Part shown: positions 34,627-45,429 of the stretch, piece by piece
How positions within the stretch are numbered: the stretch's first letter is position 1
Layout of the letters: the number at the start of each line of letters is the position of its first letter
Origin: Ancistrus triradiatus
Lineage: Eukaryota > Chordata > Actinopteri > Siluriformes > Loricariidae
Length of the DNA: 64,000 nucleotides
Direction of reading: 5' to 3'
Assembly: GCA_025084515.1 (NCBI GenBank)
Contig: JAJAGP010000424.1
Coordinates: 1-64,000 of the forward strand
The notes under the pieces: model-generated
Told to the model about the DNA's origin: nothing
Database searches by the model: none
Seen by the model: only the letters and a program-made list of their open reading frames with translations
Made by a program: the position numbers and the translations under genes

Positions 34627-36861
34627 GAAGTGACTTACACAACTGCTTGCTTTCTGTGTTGTTGTTCTCTCTAGACAAGGACTCTTAAGAACTTAGTCTT
34701 CTTATCCAGTCTCACCCAGAGGAGTTTCTTATTTGAGCCTGATTCAAGGTTTCTTCCATATGTATCTTGGGGAGTTGCCACACTGACTTGCTCAGTTGTT
34801 TGTAACATTGCTTTGCAACGATGTAAATGTTGTAGATAAAATGAATTTTAACAAATGTCTACCCTGCATTCCCTCTACTTGTGTACATTTTTCAAGTGTT
34901 ACTGGTAATGTTAGCCTATCACCCTGCTTCTAAGATACTTTCCTTAGTTTTTCTTTTCTTGTTGCCCAGCCTTTAGATAAGCTGCATTGGTTTACATGAT
35001 AAAATCAAATGTTTTCATACTTATTAAGTTTAATACTATTTTGGTTACTATTCATTCATTTAAAAGAAAGGTTTCACATTAGCAATGGATTCTGCCATCT
35101 CAGTCCATGAGTGCAATGAGTACAAGAAGCAGGCACAGCCTTAGCACATTTGGTGCCCTTAGCATAGTGGGTGCAAGTGTACATGTTAGATTTCTTCTTG
35201 ACCACAGCTTCTCAGGGCTATTCTGTCAAAAACCTACACACAGATTTGCTGTATGAATGCACAAAGCTGCAAAAGAAGGTGATCATACTGTAACTGATGA
35301 GGTGCATTTCTGGGGCACATGTTCCAACTTGCATGAGTGCAGCTGTAGTAAGACAGAAGTGTTAGCAAAATGTGACTCCTCCGTACATGGCACCCCAGAC
35401 AGCTGCTTATAACAAATACTAACCCTTACATGTAGAGTCAAATATGATTATGCAATACTTTTTAACACCTTCAAATGTGCCACATTCATATATGAAACGA
35501 AACTATAAGTCATTTACATCAGAAGTGGAGTCACATTATTATAATTTTGCAATTGGTTTGGGAAGGTGATATTGTGTCATTAGTTAGGTTTTTCCTCTGT
35601 TCTTATTAATGGACAACAGTAAGCACCCGCAGAGAGTGACTTAGTGTTAACAGGAAGGCCTTGTTGTGCATGTCCCCTATATCTATAACTATTGATACGA
35701 TTCATGGTGTAGCCATCTCAATTTATAGTGAATCACCTTCTAGACACAAATAATAGAGTAAATGCTTGAAATCACAAAGGTCATGCTACTCACTGCTCTT
35801 GCAGCACCAGTTCCACTACTGAAGGGGGTTTTGGGGTCAACCAAGGAAGCTGTTCAGGGCCCAAGCTAAGGGTCCAAGAGAATGTAGAACTACACTGACA
35901 TATACTTTAGAATTAGCCTGTCTCAGTTATGGTATCTATTAAATTATTATGAGCATGGAGCTGCCCCAAGTTTCCACTAGACTAATGGTTACTACAGGTA
36001 CGCAAGCACAGAGGCCAAAATGATATGATAGATTTGCACAAAAAATCTGCTAAACCTGTTTTATTCAGAGACATTGATACAGTGATACACAATTATTGCA
36101 CGGTTTTATTTTTTTCAGTTAGACAAAGCCTCCTTTTTTTTGTTTAAGAAAAACGTCTGAGGTTTTTTTGCTCAGTCAACTTTACATATCTTTGTCAGCT
36201 CTAGATTGCTCCTTTCGGGTCCAGACTTGACTCTGTGAATTAAAAAGTTATTTGCAAACATGTTACCTTACATTTGATATACTGACGGTCCATACAACCC
36301 TCAGACAAACCTTCGCTATAAATAAACAAACACTGATTGGTTGGGAAATAATGTAAGAAAATGCTGTCAATTTTGAGTCTGCTGGCAAATATGATCTTGT
36401 TTTAGCACTGGTGAATTGATTTGTATTGGTTTGTCTGATCAGCCGAACCTTGCTCTACTGCTTATATAGTCTCTACGCCTTTCAGCTGGACCTGGCAACC
36501 CTCATATAACGCAACTCGATCAAAGAAAACAGTATAAATGTATCGTCAATTATATAACAACACAAATGTTGCGTGTTCGCTTGTGTAACTGAGTTCAACT
36601 GTTTACAGCTCACAATAAATATAAAGTGTTCATTAGATGCTTCCCGCGAATATACGTTAAACAATGCTATATAAGAACTGTACCAAAACAGTTACAGGTA
36701 GGAACTATTAAAATGTAACACCACAGACGTGGAAGATAGAATGTGTTTTTTTCTACCGCGCATCGTGATATAGAGTATAACGCTGTCCAGCCTTGTCGAT
36801 GCAGAAAAAGACAGACAATGCTATTAAACTCGTGGCATATATAATTTCCTTACTGCGATTA
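34627..36861. other. Gene-poor stretch upstream of srrd
   Basis: No exon or RNA gene recognised. Near 34705-34800 a segment (attcaaggtttcttcc, ggggagttgccac) resembles an eroded L2 3' tail. The rest is AT-rich and low in recognisable repeats. The promoter and 5' UTR of srrd must lie just before 36862, but I see no decisive core motif. The missing first exon of rad9b could be here but I could not find it. Confidence 0.5.
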
Positions 36862-39800
36862 ATGGCGGACAGCAGTGAGTGGCAGCCTGTAAGGCGCGGC
36901 AGAAGAGTGAGCCGTAAGAATAACCCTCACGTGAAGAAACATGAAGAGCCTGAGGACCGCGAACGGGACAAGCGCAAAATAACGGAGGCAATGTAAGCAA
37001 AGAAAATCTTTTTCGAAATTCGGTTTTCCTCTCATCTCCTGACAACAACGAGTTAATACACATACTGTCACTCACTGTTTTATTGTAACGAAACCACATA
37101 TAGAGGGAAGTGCTTCATTTCTCACTACAGGATGCTGATGAAATTGAACACAGAAAAAGATGAGATTTTCTATAGCCTACATGCTATAACAGTACTAACA
37201 CAATGAGGAACTATACACTTATCGGCGACTTCATTAGGTACATCTTGTAGCTACTGGGTTGGACTCCAGAACTGCCTTAATTCCTCATGGCATACATTCA
37301 ACAAGGTACTGGAAACATTCCTCAGAGATTGCGGTCGAAATTTCCATCATAGTATCACTCAGTTGCTGCAGATCTCCCATTCCACCACATCCCAAAGGTG
37401 CTCCATTGGATTGAGATTTGGTGACTGTGGAAGCCGTTTGAGTTCAAGAAACCAGTTTGAGATTATTTGAGCACTGTGACATGCTGTGTTACTCTGCTGA
37501 ATGTAGCCAACGAACATGGGTGCACTGCTTATCGTAAAGGGATAAACTCTTATTCCTGGCCCCAAAGTGTGCCAAGAAAATATCCCCTACACCATTACAC
37601 CAGCAGCAGTAGCCTGAACTGTTAATGCAAGGTGATGAATCCATGCTTTCATCTTGTTTATGCCAAATTTGGAAATCAAGACTAATCAGAGCATACAGTG
37701 TTTTTCCAGTCTACTATTGTCCTGTTTTGGTGAGCCAGTGTGATAGGACTGGCACCTGGTGTGGTCTTATGCTGCTTTTGACCATTTGCAGCAAGGCTTG
37801 ACATGTTGTGTGTTCAGAGATACTCTTCTGCATACCTCTGTTGTAACGAGTCTCACACCAACAACCATGCCACGTACAAAGTAATTTAAATTACCTTTCT
37901 TCCCCATTCTGATGCTTGGTTTGAACTTCAGCAGGTCATCATGACATTGTCTAAATGCCTAAATGCATCAAGTTTCTTCCATGTGATTGGCTGATTGGAT
38001 ATTTGCATTTTCAAGCAGCTGAACAAGTATACGTAAAGAAGTGACCAGAGAGTGTATGTAAAGTGTTAAAACATATTGGTCTCACTGCTTCCCTGGATAC
38101 TGTCCTACCAGTGTCACACACTCCCATATCATATCCATGTCAGAGTCACTTCAATAATGAGAAAAGGTTCACAATTTAAAAAATCAGCAGTTTTCTCAAA
38201 TATGCCGGTGTTCTTGTAAAGAGAACACAAAACAACACGAAAACAGTTCACAACAGATTCCTCCAGTTTCAGTTTTGTTGTCCATGGTCTTTTCTGTGTT
38301 GTGTTTTTATGTATGTTTGGTTTCCACTGTTCTTTCGTATATTGTTGAAAAAGCAAAATAGTAGTTTATGCAGTTTAATACACAGTTGAACGTAAGATGG
38401 TGTATTTGTAAAATATGGCCTTTAGGAAGATTCTTTACCCTTGTAGTGCTGAGATGTTAGGCCATGTACACTGTAAGCTCTGACGTTTCTTTCTTGTAGG
38501 AATGAGCTGAGGTGTGAAGACTTCTGGCTGGAATGGCAAGGTGAACAAACTTCACATAGATGCCAAAATAATTGTTAATTCTGTTGCTTATAGAGAGGTT
38601 AAAATAATGTTGAATATCACATCATTTTGTTTCGTAAGCTGGTGTAATGTGTTTAGCTAACACATACCAAAGATACCTAATTCCACATTGAGAATGTCTG
38701 TCAGGTATGTTCACACTATGAAATGGACTATTAAAAACATCAGCAAACTCTATGAAAAAAGATATGTAACTATTGCTGGCCACTTTGAGGGTGTGTTCTT
38801 TGCTTGGTATCCTCTGATCCAAAATGCCTTTTAAGTGTTGTGAGAAGGAATGGCAACTTTACAAAGTGGTAAATGCTTTTCTGTCACAACTTCTTTTGGA
38901 ATGTGTTGCAGGCTTGAAATGCAGGAATGGATGTTTTTTAACAAATTAAATGAAGCTGACCAGACAAAACATGAACATGAATCTTCAGTTCAAGTAAATG
39001 TAAAAAAACTCAAGTAAACTTAAGAAACACTGCAGCCTTTTTTCTTTTTTGCATTTCCCAGACTGTCCCAACTTTCTCTGATTTGGGGTTGTTACAGAAA
39101 GGGAATAATTAGTGTTTTAGGATGGTTAACATTGTTTTCCAATTATTGTCTAAAGCCAAAAAACGCCAGCTGCCTAAATGAATAAAACTCCGACTCCGAT
39201 TCTTCTGTATCTTCATAATTCTTTTTTTGTTAACAACCCCTGTTCTGTGCTGTCTCCCCTGATATCCTGTTTCTGTTCTGTTTCACAGAGATCTTGTCAC
39301 GCTGTCTGACTGAAACTGGTGAGATGGTTACAGAACGCAAATACCCTCTTGAATGTGTGTGCTATGGCCTGGGAAACTTCTCCTCTTGTGTATCTGCCAG
39401 ATATCAGCTTGCCATGTTGCTGTTGCTGTTGGATGTATTGCAGGTAAACCTGCCAATTTGGCCACAAGAGCTTTGTAAACTTATTTGCAGTTTACTTTAA
39501 AAAGAAAACTCTGTTTTGGTCTTACAGATTCCTGTAGACCAGTGCAGCATGTATGATCCAGTGTTTACAGAGTGGGAATGTGAGACACTTAAAGACCTGG
39601 GCTTCACTGTGCTCATTGAAAATGAGGTATAAGATCTAGCAGCTAGAACAGTGCAGTTTAGGAGTGGAGAACTAGGGCCGTTATAGTGGTTAGCACTTTT
39701 ACCTCACTGGGGTTTGAGTCTTCCCACAAGTGAATGAATAAGGATATTTTGTCTAATGTATATAAAGACTCCAGATATATAATGACTCCAGTTGAAGAAC

Positions 39801-42800
39801 AAGTGTTTCTTGGATTGGAGATGGTTGTTTCAGAATTATTTTATTTATTCCATAAAAAACTGAACAGTTTTCATATTGAACTTAACATTGGTGTCAGCAT
39901 AAAGTAGAACTCAAATAGAACTTAAATTTTATTAGCATCCGTTTACACCATTTCTTGATTTTAAATGTGTAACTAAACCTCCCTAAACATTTAGTCTTGT
40001 TGACCTGGATACTGAAAAAGCTGAAGCTAAGAAAACACTTCCTAAAGCCCTTTTTTCATGATATACTGTACCTTTTTTAAAGTATGGTCTTTTTTCAGGA
40101 AGGGAAGCGAGCAGTGTGCCAGCCCACCCTTTTTTACTTGATTCACTGCGGAAAGGCTCTATACAACAATCTGTTGTGGAGGAACTGGAATGTGCAGGTC
40201 CTGCCAAAGATTGTTATTATTGGCAACAGTTTTAATGGCATTCAGGAGAGGTTTGTGGACTTTACCTACTAGCTAGACTCAGAAATCTGAACGTTTTAGA
40301 CAATACACGCACTGGCTACTTCTTTAAGTACACCTGTTTCTACTGCACCTTAACACAAATTTTAGCCAATCACAAAAAACTCATGGTCAAGAATACCTGA
40401 AGAAGTTCAAACTGAGCAGGTGATTTAAGTGACTTTAAGCATGGCATGGTTGGTGGTGCTAGAAGAGCTGGTCTGAGTATTTCAGAAACTGCTGATCTAC
40501 TGGGATTTTCACACACAGCCCTCTCTAGGGTTTAAAAAGAATAGTCTGAAAAAGAAAACATCCAGTGAGTGAGTTTACGAAAGGCTAATAATCATAATAA
40601 TAATAATAATAATAATAATAATGCCTTGTTGATGCAAGAAATCAAAGGAGAATGGCCAGACTGGTTTGACCTGATAGAAAGGCAAAAGTAACTTAAATAA
40701 CCACTTGTTACAACTGAGATATACAGAATATCATCCCTGATCGCACAACATGTTAAACATGTTGAAGCAGCAGCAGAAGACCACTGGGTGCCACTCCTGT
40801 CAACTAAGAACTTAAATAATGTCAAAGTGGTTTCTTGAACATGACCATGAGTTCACTGTACTCAAATGGCCTCAACAGTCACCAGATCTCAATACATTGC
40901 ATCACTTTCGCATCACTGATGTGCAGCTGAAAAATCTGCAGCAACTGTGATGCATGCCAGTATGGACCAAAATCTTTGATTAAAGTTTCCAGCACCTTGT
41001 TGAATCTCTGCCATGTACAATTAAGGCAGTCCCGAAGGTAAAAGGGAGTTCAACCAGGTACTAGCAAAGTGTGCCTAATAAAGTGGCCAGTGAGTATATA
41101 TTCACACTGCAAATGTAAATTCTCAATTCTGATTTTCTGCTGAAATCCTATTTTATTTATCAGGAACAAAATAACTTGTTCCTGGGGCAGTCTGACCTGC
41201 TGTGTAACTGTATCTAAATAATGTACAACACTGACTAAAGCAGTTTGTATCGTTAAGCCATATTGTAATTTTGTGATTCTATGTGTTGATTGCATGCCGA
41301 TTTGCATATTTCACATTTTATTTGAACTATGACTCCATGACTTTAGTTTTGTTCTTAGATTTATCATCTACGCCGCCCAAGGAGGTTGGGTCCCTTTTTG
41401 AGTCTTGGTCCTCCCAAGGTTTCTTCCTATAACACTCAGGGAGTTTTTCCTTGCCACTGTCGCCCTATTCTTGCTCAATTTGGGATTGGACGTAGTTACT
41501 AGGAGATAATCTAAACTTGTAAAGTTGCTTTGAGACAATGCTCCATTGTAAAAAGCACTATATAAATAGATCTGACTTGACTTGATTACTGGGGCCGTAA
41601 GGTTTTCTAAAATCCCTTGATTTATTATTGTTTTATGACTATGGTTTTGTATAAAACAAATATGGTTTTAATTGTTTTTATTCTATGTTTTCTTAGGATG
41701 CTTAAGAGGGAGCTTGGAAGAGACTACAGATACCTCTCAGATGTATCCTTTATATACTTTTATTCTTATGGATGTATTATAACTTTTAAATATTCGATTT
41801 TAAATTTTCAATATTTGTCAGGTTTTATTTGTCTTTCGTGGAAACCAACTGCTTTAGCATTATTAGTAGTTGATATGAAGTACTACTATTAGGCATGACA
41901 GTACAGCTTGCAAGTTCATGTCTTTTGACATGGATTGTACCCTGTGTTACACAGCTACAGTGGGGCAAAAAAGTATTTAGTCAGCCACTGATTGTGCAAG
42001 TTCCCCTACTTGGAAAGATGAGAGAGGTCTGTAATTTTCATCATAGGTACACTTCAACTATGAAAGACAAAATGAGAAAAAAATCCAGAAAATCACATTG
42101 TAGGATTTTTAAATAATTTAATTGTAAATTATGGTGGTAAATAAGTATTTGGTCAATAACAAAAGTTCAACTCAATACTCTGTAACATAACCTTTGTTGT
42201 CAATGACAGAGGTCAAATTTTTAATGTAAGTCTTCATCAGCTTTACACACACTGTAGTTGGTATTTTGGCCCATTCTTCCATGCAGATCTCCTCTAGAGC
42301 AGTGATGTTTTGGGGCAACACGGACTTTCGACTCCCTCCACAAATTTTCTATGGGGTTGAGGTCTGGAGACTGGCTAGGCCACCCCAGAACCTTGAAATG
42401 CTTTTTACGGAGCCACTCCTTCATTGCCCGAGCAGTGTGTTTGGGATTATTGTCATTCTGGAAGACCCAGCCATGTTCCATCTTCAATGCTCTCACTGAT
42501 GGAAGGAGGTTTTGGCTTAAAATCTCACGATACATGACCCCGTTCATTCTTCCCACACGGATCAGTCGTTTTGTCCTCTTTGCAGAAAAACAGCCCCAAA
42601 GCATGATGATGTTTCCACCCCCATGCTTCAAAGTAGGTATGGTGTTCTTGGGATGCAACTCAGCATTCTTCTTCCTCCAAAAACGACGAATTGAGTTTTT
42701 ACAAAAAAGTTCTATTTTGGTTTCATCTGACCACATGATATTCTCCCATTCCTCTTCTGGATCATCCATATGCTATTTGCCAAACTTCAGACGGGCCTGG

Positions 42801-45039
42801 ACATGTACTGGCTTAAGCAGGGGGGGGACACGCCTGGCACTGCAGGATCTGAGTCCCTCTCGGCGTAGTGTGTTACTTTGTTACTTTGGTCCCAGCTCTC
42901 TGCAGGTCATTCATCAGGTCCCTCCGTGTAGTTATGGGATTTTTGCTCACCGTTCTCATGATCATTTGACCCCACGGGATGAGATCTTGCATGGGGCCCC
43001 AAATCGAGGGAGATTATCAGTGGACTTGTATGTCTTCCATTTTCTTACAATTGCTCCCACAATTGATTTATTCACAACAACCTGCTTGCCTATTGTAGAT
43101 TCACTCTTCCCAGCCTGGTGCATTTCTGCAATTTTCTTCCTGGTGTCCTTTGACAGCCGTGGTTGAGTTTGGAGTCTGACTGTTTAAGGCTGTGGACAGG
43201 TGTCTTTTATACAGATAACGAGGTCAAACAGGTGCCATTAATACAAGTAACGAGTGGAGGACAGAAGAGCTTCTTAAAGAAGTTACAGGTCTGTGAGAGC
43301 CAGAAATCTTGCTTGTTTGTGGGTGACCAAATACTTATTTTCCAACATGATTTACAATTTAATTCTTTAAAAATCCTACAGTGTGATTTCCTGGATGTTT
43401 TTTTTTCATATTTTATCTTTTAAGTTTAATAGTTGAAGTGTACCTATGATGAAAATTACAGACCTCTCTTATCTTTGTAAGTTGACTAAATGGCTGACTA
43501 AATACTTTTTTTGCCCCACTGTACATAAAAACTGCATAAGTTATTGACGCCATCACTCTCCAGCAGAGTAAAAACAATTTGTCATCTTACACATAGCAAA
43601 CACTAAGTGCTCTGTGGTTCCCAATCATGTTTCTTTAGCAGGTATGGAAGAACCGGTGTCACTTGCTTAGTTCCAAACAGTGCACAAGTTTTCTGCCCGA
43701 ATGAAAACCTGTAGGCTCACTGATGATTATTATAATTACTTCTAATTATCCAGAATTCAATGGGTGCAGGCAAAGATGCACCCTGGACAGCGTGCCAGTA
43801 AATCAGTGTTACAATAACACACCTCCTGACCTTCATTTTGAAAGCCCCACCTGGGAATTAAACCCAGGCCCTGAGGAACTGCTGTTTCTAGAAGCTGGCC
43901 CTTAGCAACAAAAAAGATGAACAAACTGTGGTTTGCGAAATACACTGGCTGTAAATATTTAACTTGTGTACTATTTTAAGAATTACATGTTGTGACAATC
44001 AATTAAAAAATTTTTTGAGCTAGTCAGGTAACCCTCAAGCAGTTCATGGTTAAGAGCATCAATTTAAAATTCGACCTAATCAGTGCCAGATGCTCATGAT
44101 AATTGAACAGGGCTTTAGCCCTTTTCAAGTACTTAATACAAAATTCAGATTTGAAGGATCATGTTTATTTGCCTTTGGATTTAAGAATGCAACAAACGTC
44201 CATAGCATGAAGAAAGAAAACTCACAGAGAACAGAAATATGGAACTGTGGTGTCATTGCAGTTGTGTAATACTGTACACTCACGATCACTTTGTTAGGTA
44301 TACCTCCCTGTTTTTACACTCGTACTCCATTTTATCAGTTTTACTTGCCATATAGAAAGAAGCACCATGTAGTTCTGCAATTACAGAATGTAGTCCATCT
44401 GTTTCTGTATACTTTCTTGTCCTCTTTTGTCCCCTTTACAACACAGATTACTGTGTTATTACAGGTACTGTTTGGGTGGTGGATCATTCTCAGCACTGCA
44501 GTAACACTAACAGCAGTACAGTAATGTGGTGTGTTTAGTGTATTTTGTGCAATGCTGCTGGAGTTTTTAAACACCTCAGTGTCGCTGCTGGACTAAAGAT
44601 AGTACACCAACCACAAATGCTGGGGTCCTGACCATTAGAGAAGAGAGTAAATGGGACAAAAAGTATGAAGAGAAACAGATGGACTAAAGTGTGTTTATAT
44701 GGTAAGTTGAACTGAAAAAATGGACAATGATTGTTGAAACAAGGATGTGTACCTAATAAAGTGGCCAGAAAGTGTATGTTGTAGTGAATAAAGCTTGTAT
44801 GTGCTTGCCAATGTAAGCTGCAGCCCTTAACACAGTTGCGCAAGGTTATAAACATGTGTGAGGAGATGAATCTGCCCTGCTCACAGCGCTTCCTGGACGT
44901 GTTTAATGACACAGCACTAATTAGATTTCCATCAGATAGGCTTCATCAACTCCCAGAATCCATCTGGAATGAGCCTTTAGAGCCCCAGTACCAGCACTGC
45001 CAAGATATTGAAATCATCCAGCGAGGAAGTAGAAACTGA
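36862..45039 (+). CDS. srrd: SRR1 domain-containing protein (srrd), 7 exons, complete
   Basis: Exons 36862-36992, 38500-38540, 39289-39443, 39528-39626, 40099-40250, 41697-41742 and 44836-45039. All junctions are GT-AG and in phase, giving 828 nt and 275 residues. The start is the first ATG of MADSSEWQPVRRGRRVSRKN, a basic N-terminus typical of vertebrate SRRD. The SRR1-like domain shows CYGLGNFSSCVSARYQLAML (exon 3), MYDPVFTEWE..LKDLGFTV (exon 4), FYLIHCGKALYNNLLWRNW (exon 5), the RELGRDYRYLSD helix (exon 6) and a C-terminal PCSQRFLDVFNDTALIRFP (exon 7). Human SRRD as I recall is longer at the N-terminus. Arabidopsis SRR1 acts in light and clock signalling; the vertebrate role is poorly defined. 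Two exons are only 41 and 46 nt. Introns hold Tc1, L2 and MITE copies. It is convergent with the CLUH-like gene. Confidence 0.93.
37205..38040 (-). mobile_element. Tc1/mariner element, family C, decayed, in srrd intron 1
   Basis: Reads on the minus strand through the transposase C-terminal part (SPNLNPMEHLWDVVEWEI, 37450-37370, with the catalytic Glu position) and GPGIRVYPFTIS-like remnants, starting near the tcattaggtacatc end at 37228. It is internally shortened and full of stops. Confidence 0.75.
38620..39130 (-). repeat. Non-autonomous dispersed element, inverted relative to 63530-64000
   Basis: The stretch tggaatgtgttgcaggcttg and its surroundings (38805-38960) are the reverse complement of the pattern at 63580-63720 (gcaacacattccaaaaaaaag, ggcattccttctcacaaca). 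It lies in srrd intron 2. It resembles a widespread teleost DNA-transposon-derived family, possibly Kolobok-like; this name is from memory only. Confidence 0.55.
40303..41095 (+). mobile_element. Tc1/mariner element, family C, internally deleted, in srrd intron 5
   Basis: Both ends are recognisable (ctttaagtacacctg at about 40321 and cctaataaagtggccagtgag at about 41074). Conserved internal blocks (gagtatttcagaaactgctg, ttgatgcaagaaatc, cagtcaccagatctcaata) remain, but the catalytic middle is deleted. An (AAT)n run sits inside. Confidence 0.8.
40588..40622. repeat. (AAT)n microsatellite
   Basis: About ten uninterrupted AAT/ATA triplets inside the Tc1 family C copy in srrd intron 5. Confidence 0.9.
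41294..41586 (+). mobile_element. 5'-truncated L2 LINE tail in srrd intron 5
   Basis: Closely matches the 3' end of the L2 copy at 14890-15177 (catttatttgaactatga, tttatcatctacgccgccca, gggattggacgtag, gctttgagacaat, aaaaagcactatataaata) and ends in the same tgactt repeats, 110 bp before exon 6. Confidence 0.85.
41958..43521 (-). mobile_element. Tc1/mariner element, family B, both ends present, in srrd intron 6
   Basis: The 1564-bp element has cagtggggcaaaaaagtatt at 41958 and the inverted end at 43521, each flanked by TA. The minus-strand transposase has a readable catalytic part (NIMWSDETKIELF, LWGCFSAK, FQNDNNPKHTARAM, WPSQSPDLNPIENLW, 42769-42225) with a frameshift right after the Glu block. 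The N-terminal half (42780-43160) is in broken frames with a short foreign insertion around 42935-43060. It is antisense to srrd. Confidence 0.9.
43720..43910 (+). repeat. Dispersed fish repeat fragment in srrd intron 6
   Basis: The motifs gcaccctggacagcgtgccag and ctgggaattaaacccaggc resemble the two ends of a common teleost repeat that carries a tRNA-like B box (aaacccagg). The middle is shortened. Confidence 0.4.
44277..44778. mobile_element. MITE-like element with TTAGGTA / ACCTAATAAAGTGGCC ends, srrd intron 6
   Basis: It runs from ctttgttaggtatacc (44288) to gtacctaataaagtggccag (44751), with internal stretches (tggagtttttaaacacctca, ctgctggact) that I know as a common fish non-autonomous element. 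No coding capacity. Confidence 0.6.
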
Positions 45040-45045
45040 AATAAA
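45040..45045 (+). promoter_or_regulatory. Candidate poly(A) signal of srrd
   Basis: AATAAA begins at the base right after the srrd TGA (45037-45039). If used, the 3' UTR would be only a few tens of bases. It is the only exact AATAAA on this strand in the 390 bp between srrd and the convergent gene. Confidence 0.55.
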
Positions 45046-45429
45046 GACAATAGTTGAACACACACAGATGTGCTTTTGTGGTGATGGAGAGGTTGGGGGT
45101 CATTTCCTCCTTTAGCCTTGATCCTAATAGGATTTTTTTTCACTGAAAGTCCAGGTGGTACTATGTTCTAGTAAAAGCCCAAAGCAATGGTAATGTGTTG
45201 AGAGCTGTTATTTTAGTATACCATCTATCAAAGAGGTGTCCACAGGTTAGTACACAAAGCTTGGCGTCATGTTAAGACATTCTAAATTTGCTTCTCATTT
45301 GTTAATCAGGGGAAAGAATTAATTTGCTGTGAACACCTAGACATGATGTTTAAGTTTAGAATATCAAATATCACTGATTCATACTGGTTCAGTGTTCTTG
45401 TAATGCATGCCAGGACTCTCTGCAGTGTC

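Noticed and set aside
36240..36300. Minus-strand MDRQYIKCK-like start before a GTAACA donor as the first rad9b exon
   Set aside because: The phase is wrong (it would need one base after a stop codon) and similarity is too weak.
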